Assembly (NCBI RefSeq): GCF_947179165.1
Contig: NC_077237.1
Location: 82,250,341-82,314,340 of the forward strand
DNA: 64,000 nt
Reading direction: 5' to 3'
From: Solanum dulcamara
Lineage: Eukaryota; Streptophyta; Magnoliopsida; Solanales; Solanaceae
A program made the position numbers and the translations under genes. The notes beneath the pieces were generated by a model that did not search any database, was not told where the DNA came from, and saw only the letters and a list, made by a program, of their open reading frames with translations. Shown piece after piece: positions 34,818 through 48,716 of the stretch. Positions within the stretch are counted from its first letter, which is position 1. Every line of letters starts with the position of its first letter.

Positions 34818-37532
34818 AATAATTGTTCGTTTTTTTTTTTTGGTACGGGGATTATGGAGAGGATATAAATAGAATGAAATATTTAAGGTGCATGGTGGTT
34901 TCGTTGATATTTCATGTGAGTTTCATAGTGTGTTTCTTATAATATGAAATGTATTATTAAACGACTTTTTTTGACAAGTTGTCATTTGTTGAGATTTGGA
35001 AAGGTGGCCCCAAAATAAAGAGATTGAAATTGAAATTAAAATAGAATGGTCAATTTTCTTGGTAGGCAAAGAAAGTGGTCTAAGTAGGAATAGGTGGGTT
35101 TGTGGGTGCAAAATTATTTACATAATTAGGTGATGCCTTATAATTTTGACATATGTCATGACAATATATATAAAAAATATATTATATTATCAAATTACTT
35201 AAACGAGTAGTAATTGAAAAGGTTATTGTAACGCGGGCTAGTCATTTTTCAATTTTTTAATTGAAAAAGTTATTATTATGGAGTTTTAAATCACGCCGGT
35301 GTAATTATATTTTTACACACAAGAGATTTAAAAAGTTTTTTTTTCCTTTATAAGTAGTTAAGAAATCTCATTTCCTCAAAATTTGAAACTCCATAAAAAT
35401 GACTATTTTTAAAATTAACATAACTGAAAATTTGTTACTAATATTTGTGAATTTTAGCTCCTAAAATATAAGTAGATCATGTAAACGTCCATAATATATT
35501 GAATTAACAATATAAAATAAGGTAGATTATTATTTACTATACAAAATTAAAATATATTGATAGTGTAAAACTTCTTTACAATATTAGTGCATATCAATTA
35601 AATAACGAATAACCTGATAATAAAGATTTCTTTACATGATCGACGTATGTAACTTAAGTTCCTGTAGAGAAGTATCTTGAAGCATGGTCTAATGATGAAG
35701 AGAAAAACATACTTCGTGTTTACACAATATTATATTATTTTATCACAATTATATATATATCAACTTTTAATGAAATGATAAGGATATATATTCAGAAATA
35801 GGTTTTGCAATGTGCAAATTCAAATTTAGTTATACCTCAATATAAATACCAAATATCAGACGAGAAAATTCAAAAAAATAATAATCAAATTCCTTATCTC
35901 TAAACTTTTAATTTTAAATTTCAATCACTGATTTTATTTATTTCCTTTTTAATATTCTCTAAGATATGTTCATTGACTTAAACCTTTTATTTATTTTAGA
36001 AGATGACAAATGTATGGAATTAAACAAAAATAAGGTGGCGCCCTCCTCTCCCAACAACGGCAACTCATTCAACCACTAAACTTTGTCACCCTTGAAAGTT
36101 GGCAAAGCAGTCAATAAAGCCCATACATATAGAAATAGCAAGGAAATTACTTTATTTCTTTGGAGTTGGAAATTTAAAAAGTATCTGCATTTGAAGCTGG
36201 AAAAAAAAATATTTTTTTTCGTTGCATTTGACCATGCGCTTTATTTATAATTTTTTCCTTTTTACATATGAATGGAAAATGTCAAAAATTTACAAGTGGA
36301 AACAGTATTTCAAAATTTCATTTTCAAATCAAATAGCAAGGTCCAGTATTTAAATACTCATGGCCAAATTTAGAGCCCGTTTTGACCCAACTTATTTTTT
36401 TTAGCTTATAAGTTGTTTTCAGCTTATAAGTTGCTTAAAATAAGTTAAGTCAAACAGACACTTAGCTATGTTCAAGACATAATACATAAATACTATTGAT
36501 TATGATAAGTTCATGGCATAATACATAAATTAGGATAAGTTCAAGGCATAATACATAATATTGATTAGGATAAGTTTAACGCATAATATATAAATAAATA
36601 TTTTAAATTTGGCTTTAACTAGCATGTAAACGTATTAATTTGGACAATGTACATCTAGACATCTTAACTTAGGCTCATCTGACAACTAAATATTTCAATT
36701 TGTCTCCATTGTGTCTCGTGGATGTACACCCGATGCTCGTGGCACATAAACTTTGGAGGTGTACTCTAGATGATCACTTTTATAAGCTGAAGCTAATCTT
36801 AAAAGTTAATAATCAAAAACACATATATAGTATATGATGTTTGAGTTTCATACATAAATCACCAAATATATGAGTTTTCTACCTGAATTATTCATCAATT
36901 ATTTATCAAAACATATCTCAACTATCAAGTGTGTCGATTTTCTATTAAAATATCACCATCGTACAAATAGAAAAAGAAAATAATGAATAATTAACCTGTG
37001 TTTTAATAAATAGTTAGCGATAGTCGAATGACAACTAAAAAGGGGAAAGAATGAGTCTCACTTTGGTAAATTCAAAGCTTCCCTCACTCTCTGCCACCAT
37101 CATTATCGGATCATCATTTTTTATTTTTTCTTCTCTATTATCAATTTTGATTTCAGAGAATTCTCTAAACCAAAATCTTCTTAAATGATGGATGAGCTAA
37201 TCATAATATTTGACTATGATTTGATGCATTTTCACGGTGGAATCAGAAATTTATATTGTCTACTGTTTTCGATCAGTAGCGAAATCAGAAATTTATAATA
37301 AAACGTCATATTTGAGAATTTCAACCTATGATTTGGAAAAACATTTGAACCTCCTTTATCCCTACATTAGGATTTTTTCCATGCGTCGAGGGGATTCAAC
37401 AGTTTCTATAAAATCCAAAAAATGTTTTAATTAGCCCTTTTTGCATTTTATAATTTTTCGATGAAAGAAATTCAATTGAACAACTTTATTTGTACTTAAC
37501 TCCGCCCCTTGCATAGTGTGGGAGGAATTAAA
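34818..37532. other. Intergenic spacer upstream of FAM91
   Basis: AT-rich. Recognisable pieces are an 'acttataagttgcttaaaataagttaa' MITE fragment at 36375-36475 (relative of 3435-3622), a 'gacatcttaac…ggaggtgtactctagatg' fragment at 36600-36790 (relative of the MITE at 43430-43690), and short 'aggataagttcaaggcataata' repeats at 36470-36590. No gene. Confidence 0.5.
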
Positions 37533-40500
37533 ATGTTGCACGTACTAGCAAGTATTGAGGAACAGCTGATATTAAAATCAATCAAAGAAGAATGCAACTG
37601 GGAGGATCTCCCAAAGCGGCTTCAAGCCGCTCTAAATTCCAAAGAAGAATGGCATAAAAGGTTTGTTTTGTTTTGTTTTCATAAATAGTAGTGCATAGAG
37701 CATATGCAGACCTTACCCCTACCTTGTAGAATAAAGAGGTTGTTTCTGATAGATCTTTAGCTCGAGATGAAAAGGGAGCAACAGTAATTATTAATGTGGC
37801 ATTTTAACATTAATAAAATATGCATTTTATGCATTGCCACAGTATACTGGATCGGTGTAAATTATGCCACAGTGGACTTGAATCTTTTTAAAGAAAGCGA
37901 GGAGGTATTCACGCCTCAGCCTGAATATATTATTTATTCATTTTTGTCATTTTATTTTTAACTGTAATTTATTATAACTTGTGGTATCTACACCAATAGT
38001 TACCATAGTAAGATAATAAAATAAACGATAAGGAAGAAACAAACAGGTAGTACAATAGATATAAGAATAAGCAAACGTAAATATGAAACTAAATACTCCT
38101 GGACGAAAAAGAAAAATGACCGGCAACCTACTAACCATCTACCCTATACTCGACTGTCACGCCCTCCATTCAAGTGTCATGTCCTCAGTAAGCTGAAGCT
38201 GCATCATGTCCAGATTAAGCAGTCAAATTCTTCAGTAAAACTAGAGACACAACCTATTGGTTTTTTTCCTCTTAATTTTTGGATGGAATCCAGCGAAGAC
38301 AAAGGCATTTCAATACATAAGTCAGATATTTCTCCATCAAAATGGCGTAGTAGTATAAGAGTTTGCATTCCATCAAGAGAATTAATTGTGTAATTGGCCC
38401 TTTGATCTGCTCCAAGTTCTATTTCACACATATATCATTTGAACTTGGCATGGTATATTTTGCATTTACCAACTTGTTCCACAACTTTGAACCTAGTCAA
38501 TAAGTGTACAAGGTTCCGGTTTTTAGTTATTTGGTGAGCTCACACTACTACAAGCACTATATAAGTAACCTTTTATGTGATTGTGATTTATGTTATTGCA
38601 CTTGTGTCGGATCCTCCAAAAATGCATTGCTAATGTAATATTTCATCATGAATCTTTTCTTTGCTCTTGATTATTCATTCTACCATTAAAGATTTACCAG
38701 TTAACGTACGTGTGGTTCTATTTTCCACTAACTATTGTTTATGCAGGATAATTGAACATTGCATAAAAAAGAGACTCCAGTGGAACACTTGTTTTGCTAG
38801 TAAAGTTTGCAAAGAAGGTGAATACTATGAAGAAATGTTGCGTTATCTACGAAGGAATTTAGCGGTGTGTATTGCTTGAAAATCATTTCTCATATTTAGC
38901 AATACAAAATGTTTTTATCTGCAAGCAGCATAATCAACTAATATATGCTTTTTTTTGCTCAAGATTTTTATGTTAATCAATAATTCTGTGAGACTTGTAC
39001 CTTCGAATTGATGTCTTACAAGTTACAAAATTCAGTTAATAACTTAATATGTTCAATTTGTGTCTGCAGCTCTTCCCATATCACCTAGCGGATTATTTTT
39101 GTCGTGTCATGAGGATGTCTCCTTTCAGATACTACTGCGACATGTTATTTGAGGTCATGAAAAATGGTAATAACCTATATTTGTCCGTTAAGAATGTCCA
39201 TGCTTTTCCTTTTATTGAAAGAGAAAAGTCTTAGCACAGATAATTCTGATTCTGTATTGCTTGAGTGGATTATGTTTCTAATGTTCTTCACTTAAAATTT
39301 AAAGTTCGTTTCACTTAAAAAATAAATCTATACATTTTCCAAATTGTCCAAATGGCAAAGTTCTCCGTGCTTGATCACTGTTTCAGCGTCATAATTGTAT
39401 GGATTGCTACATGTCCTCATTTCTTTCTATATCTCGCATAGCTTATCGACTCTCTACTATAATGAATGCAGAGCAACCTTATGACAGCATCCCGAATTTT
39501 AGTGCTGCTGATGCCTTACGGCTCACTGGAGTTGGAAGAAATGAATTTATCGACATCATGAATAAGTGCAAGTCTAAGGTATTGTCCGGGAAAAGTTATG
39601 CTAACTGCTAAGCTGTTCATCTACATATTGTGATAGATAGCAGATAATAGTTTGTGGCTATATTATCCATGTTGTACGACTCTTTGACGAAGGGATCAAT
39701 TTCACTTACAGTTGGAATTGAAAATTTGATTGCACGTATATTGTTTGTCCAAAAATTTGTTTGACTTACTTTCCTTTTTTATCCGTTACAAAAAGAATGT
39801 CTCTTTCCTTTTTTGGCAATTCTTATGTTTAAGGCCATAAGATTAAAGAACATTTTGGTACATTCTACGTATCTTTAGATTAATACCACAATATTCAAAA
39901 GTTCTTCTTTACTTTTTAAAACTCGCATCAATTAAAAACCAAACAGACAAATTAAAATGGAAGAAGTATACACTTTTTGTCTAGAGAATCATCAAGCGAG
40001 TATAATGTTCTAGTTGAATATCATGCTATTGATGTTCCTTTAGTTTCGAAAGTGCTCCATATCTTTGTCTCTTTATTCAAAGTAGTTTGTATCCAACTTG
40101 GAGGTCTATTCACAATCCGATCAGCATGCTAAGCTCGATTGCTCATGTAGAGACGAGTGAATTCTTTTGTTGTTTGTCTAACTTAATTTTCATAATTTTG
40201 GAGCTTGGCAGAAAATTATGTGGAAACTGAACAAATCAATAGCGAAAGAACTGTTGCCCACGCAGCCAGTGGACTTTGTTATTGAGCCATGGTGGGCAGT
40301 TTGTCTAGTCAACTTTACTATGGAAGAATTTAAGGCAAGTTGACATAGACATTCAATTTCTCCATAAAACGTAACATTTCGCTTCCTTTGTGATTGACAT
40401 GTGAGGCTTATCTCCTGCTCTTTGTTCTCCTTCTCGCAGAAGTTGACAGAAGAAGAAATGGCAACAATAGATAAAATCTGTGAGGAAGCAAATTCTTTCA

Positions 40501-43500
40501 TTCTTTTTGATCCTGAAATTATAAAAGGCCTACATCGACATGGACTAGTGTATTTTGACGTTCCTGTCTATGCTGATGATCGTTTTAAAGGTAATTCATA
40601 TAATTCGGATTTGGTTTAGAAGTTTTTTTGTTACTTGTTTCATCTTTTACCTTTTAAAACAGCTTTAATTATCAAGTTTTTCTTATCTTGAGTAGTCATT
40701 CTTGGCTTAACGATGTTCATTCTCATTTCAATGAAAACTGGTAATCATATTTGACCGTCATCTAGTAGTTATACTTGGAACATAATGGATATTAGTCTTC
40801 ATTCTTACACTCTATCCATGTCTTCATTTTCAAAATAACTAGCTAAAGTAAAAGAAGTTGGTAGCGTGTAGCTCATTTAGTATTATTGTTCATGATAGAT
40901 TTAAAAAAATTGACTTGACTTTACATATATGAAAAAGATTTCTGGCCTTACTTGCACACTTCTGCTTTCTGATGAATCCTTTTATTTGAGACATTAAGGT
41001 GTTGTTAGTCTATTACAGTTTCCAGGCTTGAAGGGTTCGTTTCAAACCGAGAGCAGTCTTATGAAGATCCCATTGAGGAGTAAGGCGTTTCTCTTAAACA
41101 AAGGAATTCTCATATTATACTTCCCTATTATATAGATTGTGGTCAATAGTGGGAGCTTAGTGCACCGGACTGACCTTTATATATATATATATTATCGATT
41201 GTGGTCAAGAAATAATAAGTAAACCTCCTTATCCAGGTTGCTGTACGCTGTTTTTGTGGTTTCAAGTGAGAATTCAACTGTTGCTGAGTTATCAACAACA
41301 TTACAAGCTGATCTTTCTCAATTGCAAGCAGCTGCTTCTTTTGCTTGCCGATTAGGATGGGCTATCAAACTAATCGATCCATCTTCTATTCTGCAAGATT
41401 CTAATGTCCTGGGGTTACCCAAAAGTATCCTCAGCGACGAGGAAGATAGTTCAAATGCTAGCTTGGGCTTTGCAAATGCATCCACTGATGGCATTGCTTT
41501 TCAGCAAGGAGAAATTCCATGGGCAGAAAATAATATCTCCGGGACTGGTTATGGTCGAATTGCTTTCCTTGTTGACGCTAATATTACTTCGTATCTTATG
41601 ATGGGATCGGTATCACCAGGTTTAGCTTCTTCTCCTAGCTTTTTCAAGTCCATCACAGAGAATCTTAAAAAGTTCACTTATGTAATTTGAGATTTAGAGA
41701 ATATCTTTCTGATGTAGCTCAATTCATTGTAATATATTCGAACGTTATATGGTTACCGTATATCCCCTTCAACTGTTATGATATTATGTGATCCTTTCTC
41801 AATAGTGCTTTGAAGCATCCCCTTTCTTCTTCAGGTCTAAAATCTCACGCGGTGACTTTATATGAAGCTGGAAAACTAGGTCACGCTAGCATTACAGATC
41901 TTTGTAATGATTTGAGCACACTAGAGGGGGCAATATTTGAAGGCGAACTGCAGGAGTTTGCAAATCATGCATTTAGCCTTCGGCATGTCCTGGAATGTCT
42001 AACATCAGGAGGGGTTCCATCTGAAGAAGTCGAAAAGACCACTATTGTTTCTGGTAGAAGTGATGATGCTACTTCCTTGATGGACATTTCTTCTACTGAA
42101 AACTCAGGAGATTCTGCTACAAATGAGTTTGAGATACATGATGAGAATTCGGTACATTCTGGAACACCAAAAGAATGTACTGATGAGAGAAAACATCTAT
42201 ATGGTAATTCTGCTAGTGACAGTATATATGCTAAGACTGATGAGAAGTCGGTATGTACTGAAGATTTAAACATCGCGAAAGGTTTAAAGAAACAGAAGAA
42301 TTACCGTGTGGATATACTCCGATGTGAAAGCTTGGCTGCTCTATCACCGGCTACTTTAGATCGTCTATATCAGCGTGACTATGATATTGTCATATCCATG
42401 GCTCCCATTCCTCCTTCAGTTTCGCCAGGAGCCAAAGGCCCTGCTCATTTTGGACCGCCCTCACCCTCGTCTATGACACCTTGGATGAAGTTGGTGCTAT
42501 ATTCTGCTATGGCTAGTGGACCTATATCTGTTGTTCTGATGAAAGGTCAATGTTTAAGAATGCTTCCTGCACCATTAGCTGGTTGTGAGAAAGCACTTGT
42601 ATGGTCATGGGATGGATCTTCTATTGCAGTTTCAGGGAAGAAATCGGAAGGGAACTTAGTGAAAGGTAGTATACTTTTACATTGTGTAAATTCACTTCTC
42701 AATCATTCAGCTGTTCTTGTCCAGCCACTCAGCAGACATGATCTTGATGAGGCTGGAAGAGTTGTTACTTTGGATGTCCCCTTACCCTTGAAAAACTCTG
42801 ACGGTTCAACAGCTCGGATAGGGGAGGAATTAGGATTGTCCAACAAAGAGATGTTCAATTTGAACTCATTACTAGCTGGTTTAGGAAACAAAATGAGCTT
42901 TTGGACTGTTGGTTATATTCGTCTATTAAGACTTCACAAAGGTAGACTCTTGGAAAACCTTGCACCTGATGATCATGAGATGTATGAATGGGTTCCACTA
43001 AGCGTAGAATTCGGTATCCCACTGTTTAGTCCAAAATTGTGCAATAATATATGCAAGAGAGTAATCTCATCGCAGCTACTCCAAACGGACTTATTCACGG
43101 AGCATCATAACGAAATGCAAGACTTAAGAAGGAGACTACGAGACGTTTGTACTGAGTATCAAGCCAATGGTCCAACCGCGAAACTCCTTTACCAAAAAGA
43201 ACAATCTAAAGATGCATCCCGGCAGCTTATAACCTATGCGAGTAGAAGGTGGAACCCCCGCGTTAATCCTTCTTCTCCCATTTCTGGTCCTACTAGCAAA
43301 AGCCAGAGGCTGAAACTTGCTAATAGACAACGATGTCGTACAGAAGTTCTGAGTTTTGATGGCAACATTCTGAGGTGTGTCTTTGATCAAACTCTTTCAC
43401 ATTTTAACGGATTAATCATTTTGTGCTTATAATACATAAAAAGACACTCAAACTTGGCCTTACCTAGCAAATAACCACTCCAACTTTGAAAGTGCACATC

Positions 43501-44292
43501 TAGACACCTCAACTTGGTTTCAACTGACAACTTAACACTCCAACGTGGACACCCGATACTGACGTGATACATAAATTTTGTAAGTGTCTAAATGGTCATA
43601 TTGTAAGTTGGAGTGTTCAACTGACACATTAGAGATGAGTTGAGGTGTCTAGATGTGCATACTCAAAGTTGGACTAACACGGCATTAATTAGCGTGTTCT
43701 TTAACAATATCAGATGGATAAAATTTGTAAAAGATTGTCAGTGATGGTCCTCTGGTAATACCGCTAATTCATATACAAGTGTTTGTTTCTTGCTGTTAAT
43801 TGGAATAAGGAATTCTTACTGAATTCTCTGTTTTGCTGTTTGACGGATAACTCTATTTGAAATTGCTTTTGATGATGCTCATTAAGTAATATAATGAGTG
43901 ATTATACCAGAACTACCAACGTGATCAGATAATGTGACGGAGTTGCAATAATTTAAGGATCGATATATATACACACTACATTGTTCATTGATTGAAATTG
44001 TGTATACTATAGTTTCTGTTTTCTAACTTAATTTATATCATGCTTTCTAAAATGAACTTGCAGATCATATGCCCTGCCTTCTATTTACGAGGCTGCGGAA
44101 TCGCCTTCAAAAACTACTAAAGTTGATCACGATGATACTGACAGTAAAGAACTGATTCACCCTGGTGCAAATCTTCTATATGATGGATCTGAACTACGCC
44201 CTTTCGAGATAGGTGCTTGCCTGCAGGCTCGTCAACCTGTTTATTTAATCGCTGAGGCCGCTGCAGCATCTGCATTTTCCCCAGTTAAATAG
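37533..44292 (+). CDS. FAM91 family protein (FAM91A1 homologue)
   Basis: Exons: 37533-37660, 38747-38864, 39070-39166, 39472-39578, 40212-40334, 40440-40590, 41019-41079, 41237-41619, 41835-43374 and 44064-44292. They join in frame to 978 aa; the Arabidopsis homologue is about 1000. The FAM91 N-terminal region is clear: IEEQLILKSIKEECNWEDLP, IKKRLQWNTCFASKVCKEGE, LFPYHLADYFCRVMRMSPFR, SIPNFSAADALRLTGVGRNE, MWKLNKSIAKELLPTQPVDF, then VSRLEGFVSNREQSYEDPIE. The C-terminal domain occupies the large exon (DILRCESLAALSPATLDRLY, MAPIPPSVSPGAKGPAHFGP, FWTVGYIRLLRLHKGRL). In animals FAM91A1 works with WDR11 and TBC1D23 in capture of endosome-derived vesicles at the trans-Golgi; the plant role is inferred. 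Intron 5 has a GC donor (AG|GCAAGT at 40335); all others are GT-AG. No frameshifts. Confidence 0.95.
37685..37790 (+). repeat. SINE-like fragment in FAM91 intron 1
   Basis: 'gcagaccttacccctacctt' followed by 'agaggttgtttctgatagatc' and 'agctcgaga' is the well-known body of a Solanaceae SINE. A related stretch is at 47665-47815. Confidence 0.6.
38204..38431 (-). pseudogene. Possible gene fragment, antisense in FAM91 intron 1
   Basis: A 75-residue open frame (MCEIELGADQRANYTINSLD…) with balanced amino-acid use, unlike the low-complexity frames around it. It has no in-frame continuation upstream (a stop lies just before the Met) and I do not recognise the family. It could be a captured gene fragment or chance. 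Confidence 0.25.
39750..39970. mobile_element. Stowaway/mariner-type fragment in FAM91 intron 4
   Basis: 'tttgacttactttcctttttt', 'ttttggcaattctta', 'ggccataagattaaagaacattttgg' and 'aaaatggaagaagtat' follow the same order as the split element at 28482-30660. The ends are worn. Confidence 0.55.
41112..41205 (+). repeat. TS-like SINE fragment in FAM91 intron 7
   Basis: 'ttgtggtcaatagtgggagc' and 'ttagtgcaccggactgacct' match the distal half of the SINE fragment at 361-470, followed by a TA microsatellite. Confidence 0.5.
43430..43690. mobile_element. MITE in FAM91 intron 9
   Basis: Inverted blocks: 'gtgcacatctagacacctcaac' on the left against 'gttgaggtgtctagatgtgc' on the right, and 'aacactccaacgtggacaccc' in between. 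A related fragment lies at 36600-36790. It starts about 55 bp after the intron 9 donor. Confidence 0.7.
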
Positions 44293-44637
44293 GATATTTC
44301 CTAGATGCATTATGAAACTGGAAAGTTTTTTTTTTTAAAAAAAAAAACAATGCTAATTGTTGCTGGTTCGTCGACTATAGAGTCCTTTTATTGTGTTGCT
44401 CACAACTTGGGAAGATTTGAGGTAAATAAAGGAATTTTTCACGCTCCGTTCTTCTAATTCATGTGCAATTTTTTCTATATTGAAGCTTAAAAGTGTTCAT
44501 CAAAGTGAATTTCAGATTTGGTTTTAGTTTCCCTTTGAAGTGCATCAAACAATAGGATATTACTCACATCACACTGTGCGAAGTGCCCTCGTTGACAGTG
44601 GCGGGGCTAGGATTTTCATTTAGGAAATTTAAATTAT
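44293..44637. other. FAM91 3' UTR and start of a 'gtggcggggctagg' repeat
   Basis: Probable 3' UTR (T/A run at 44327-44347), then at 44596 'cagtggcggggctaggattt', the usual left end of a Solanaceae MITE. Its right-end-like text 'ctcccttgcgtgcctcctagcc' is near 45865, beyond the inserted hAT-like element. Confidence 0.45.
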
Positions 44638-45751
44638 GGGCCTATTTGGAAAGTCATTTTGGTAATTGGATTTGGTGTAATTGTGTGTAATTACACTGTG
44701 TGCCATGTTTGGTTGGTCATGTCATTATATGATCAACAGGTAATTGGGTGTAATTGACAGGGGATAATTACATTATTCAAATCTCAATGGGAGGCTGTGA
44801 ATTGGTGTAATACTTTTAAATTTTTTCCTTTTATTTCTATTTTGTATTTTTTTGTTTTAATTTATTTTTATTACTATTTTAAATTGTTATTTATTTATTA
44901 TTCTAATATTTTCTAAAAATATATACGTTTTATTTTTTTATTTATATTTCATTTCGTTCTCATTCGCAACCTTTACTTCATGTGATTCCATGCAATTTTT
45001 CGTATTACCTTTTTTTTTAATTTTATGTTTATTTTTTCATCAGCATAATTTTGTTAGTGTTCTAATTTTTAAATTAAAGTAGAAGTCATTGTTGAATAAA
45101 GTTATAGACGTACGTTTTTCTTTTCTCTTAAATCATATTTATGTACGTTATGTTGAAATTTGACATAAGAGTAGTATTATGTTAACAAATTTATATTGAA
45201 TTTAGAACTTATGTTATTTTTTCAGTTTCATTTATTTTAATAGTATTGATTTGATATTTCACATTACAAATCATTTATTTTTTAGTTAGATTTGATAGAT
45301 TATCTTTTTGTCAAATGTTTTAATAATTTTATGACTTATAGTTATAATATTAATATTTTTGTCAAACATGCATTTCATGATGCTCAAAGAAATCTTTTAA
45401 ATAAAATTATACTAATTTAAAAAATATAAATTAATTATTTTTTATAATATTAGTAAGAATTAATTAATATATTTTCAAAAAATAATATATCTTAAATATT
45501 TAATTTAATGTTATTTTTTAAAACCCCTTATTTGTCTAATATGAATTTTAAGTTTAGATAGTTAACTTTTATTTTTAAAATTTAATATAACCTTGTAATT
45601 ACACTTGTGCAACCAAACAGTACACTTATAATTATATTGTGGCAAACAAACAAGTCAGTGTAATTAGTAGGTTGTGTAATTACTAGGCTGGTAATTACTA
45701 CCCTTGTAATTACACTAATTTCAATTACAAGATGCTTTTCCAAACAGATCC
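44638..45751. mobile_element. hAT-like non-autonomous element with 'aattac' subterminal repeats
   Basis: Inverted ends: 'gggcctatttggaaagtcat' against the reverse complement of 'gcttttccaaacagatcc'. Many 'gtgtaattac' words sit near both ends, as in hAT subterminal repeats. The core is about 800 bp of very AT-rich DNA with no transposase. I could not see a clear 8-bp target duplication. A fragment of the same family is at 31810-31870. Confidence 0.65.
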
Positions 45752-47664
45752 TATAAGAAAAGTTGAACATATGCAGAAATTAAGAGAATTCAACATCTAC
45801 TATATTTACGTTAAAAAAATTGTTCATACATATCTATGATGTAATTTCCGATCAAAGAAATGAGCTCCCTTGCGTGCCTCCTAGCCCGTCTCACAAGTCC
45901 GGTAGAACTCATGATTTTCAACTCGAACGTTGTATATATGTTTGTGTGAAAAATAAGTAAAAATTAGAATTAGATGTATATTTCTGAACACTCTCTCTCT
46001 TAACTCAAAATTCATGTTAAATCATTAATCTCACTTTTTTATAGAATTTGGTTGATGTTCTACCATCGTAGTTATAATTGAAGTTATGGATTCGGTATAG
46101 CACAATAGCTATAGCCAACCCCTTTATTTGTGTTACTCAAGAAAGAGAACACAAGAATGACTACCTCAATCACAAAAGACGGGAAGAAAAGAATTTTCTC
46201 CGGCCTTATTTATTAAGTTAGGGACTAGAATAGAAATTCGCTTAATATGTGTAAATTATGATTAAAAATTCATAAACTTAAAATCGTAGTTCTCTAACCT
46301 GATGAAACCTTATAAGTGAAGGAAAAGCAAATACAGGTCAACCCAAAAAAGTTGGGTGAAGCTTCCTTAGCGTGTTTCGTGTGAGAAATGAAAAATGTTA
46401 TGAACTTGAAATAGAAGAAAACAAGTTTCTTAAAAGTATTGAGTTTTTAGATATTGAAAATTATACAAATAGTAGTAAAAAATTAGAAAATGGATGTTTT
46501 ATTTACTTATTCAATTTTAAAAATCAAAGAGAGTTCTATAATATTTTTGTTCTTCCTACCCTTAGTATAAAATAACTAAATAAAATAGTAAAAACAGTCA
46601 AATTTAGAATTTCAAAATATTACTAATAAAGTTAGTTAATTAGTAAAATGCATCCCTAATAAAAACTTTCTTATGCCAAGTAATTCTTAAAAGATATATG
46701 AGATCCAATATGAACATGTAATCGAGATCTTGTAGTTTTATATAATATTCTGCCACAAACAAGCAATATTTGTAGTGCAATATAATAGAGGTGTCCGAAA
46801 ATCAATTTAATTAAAAAATCGAATCGAACAAATATTATTGAATTATTATTGTTGAATTATTAAGTTAATGATTTTTAAATAGGTTGTAGTTAAATATTTT
46901 TATTGGTCTATCGATTTAATTTTTTATTTTAAAATTTTGGCTAATAATTAAATCGATAATCCAATCGGACTACTAAAATTATATTTTTATCTCTAATTAT
47001 AATAGTCTTCATATGTTAAATACAAACCCAATTTTCTTTTGCATTTTATAGTTGTTGCCTTGGTGCTGCTATTTACTTTTTGTGGCCGTTAACTTTGTGA
47101 GGTTCTAGATCAGTGTAAATTGAGATCTGACCTTATTTTCCTTTTCAAGAGGTTGTTAAAATGCTAATGAATACTTTATTAATTTAGTATACTTACAAAT
47201 TAAAAATCAATAATATAATTGATAATAAAAAAATTCAAACCGAATGAATCGATAAACATATCTACAATAAAATAAAAGGAAAAAACAAATGGAAATAACA
47301 CACATTGGATCCCACACCGTGTAAGATGTTGTTAACCAAACTTAGTAATATGTTGAATCGTACACTTCAAAGGTTGCTAAATTCAACATTCAATATTGAA
47401 TTTTTGTACATTGAATTTGTCTTAATCCGCGTTTTTCTTAAAACTCATGGAAGCACGTCTATACATTTTGATATTCTAACTAATACAATTTTAACTATTA
47501 AATAAAAATAAAATTAAATGGAGAGGTAAAAATATTGATTATTATTCTCTCCGTTCCATATTATCTGTCAATATTTGGTTGGTCAAACATTTTAGAAAAT
47601 AAATTTATATAAATATTTTTAAAATAATATTTTTTACTTACATAAAAATAATTAATCTTTTTAA
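45752..47664. other. AT-rich spacer
   Basis: No gene. 46785-47250 has 'gtgtccgaaaatcaattt…aaccgaatgaatcga' words like an old inverted-end element, and 47540-47640 resembles a Stowaway-type fragment ('ctctccgttccatattat'). Confidence 0.45.
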
Positions 47665-47815
47665 TTAGTCATACAACAACAATAACAACAACATACTAAT
47701 GAAATCTCACTAAGTGATGTCTGGAGAGGGTAGAGTGCATTCAAACCTTACTACAACCTCAAAGAAATAGAAGGTTGTTTGTGAAAGACTCTCGACTCGC
47801 CTCAATCGCAATATA
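47665..47815 (+). repeat. SINE-like fragment
   Basis: 'aacaacaataacaacaacat', 'ctggagagggtagagtgcat', 'caaaccttactacaacctc' and 'gaaggttgtttgtgaaagac' follow the order of the Solanaceae SINE body also seen at 37685-37790. Confidence 0.6.
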
Positions 47816-48520
47816 AATTTAAATTAATTGGTCCACTTAATTTTGAGCAGGGAATTATTTTAAAAATAAAAAAGAACTCTGAGCGACTGTTTTCAAGAAA
47901 GACAAAATTTTGTAGGTTTCGAGAGAGCTGTTGAGACGTTTGCCTACTTATCTTATTCATGAGATTTTCAGAACGTTATGATACTAACAATATTTTCACC
48001 ATCAAATTGTTGCAGTGATAGGGTTAATCGTAAATTTTCCATTCAAATCTAAAATATAAAAAAATCTTCATAGAGAACATTTTCTCCTCGACTTACATAT
48101 TAAGTTCGGATTAGTCTGATTTTAATACGGATTTTAGATATCGAATAAAAAATCAAAATAATAAAAAAATTATCGAATTTAAAATATAATTAGGATACTT
48201 CTATTTCAATTCGTTTGTCTTACTTTTTTTTAATCCGTTTTAAAAACATATCTATTTTTTTACAACTCTTTCACTTTTAACTTTTCACATAACATATTTA
48301 CGCTTTATTTCATTTTTTAAAAAAGAAAATGATCAATTCACTAGCTCCCTAAGTAGACAATTTTATTTTTATTTTTTTGAAAAAAAGAAAGACAGCAAGA
48401 AAGTGAAAAAATTAGGCAAAAAAGAAAAATGTATACCAATACATATTTTGAAAAAAGAAAAATATATATTGAAGGTAATCTCAGAGAATGAAGAAGAAGT
48501 AATGAAGATGAAAGCTAAGC

Positions 48521-48716
48521 TAACTCTCATTGATTCAACTAAAATAACTTATGATTACAATGAATAGATGTGCTATTTATAGCCTACACTCTTAGTTAGT
48601 TACTAACAAACTAATTTCCTGAAAGTTGTTACAACTAACTTTGTGTGAAAGACTAATTTATCCTTAACTACATTTTAACAACTTAATTACCTTCAACCAT
48701 ACCTTCATATCACAAT
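48521..48716 (-). repeat. 3' LTR of the minus-strand copia element
   Basis: About 195 bp matching the right-hand copy. It differs by an extra 'cttagttagtta' near 48590 and scattered substitutions, so the copies have diverged since insertion. The outer end is approximate. Confidence 0.7.

Noticed and set aside
41404..41601. 65-aa open frame within FAM91 exon 8
   Set aside because: Out-of-frame shadow of the real exon.
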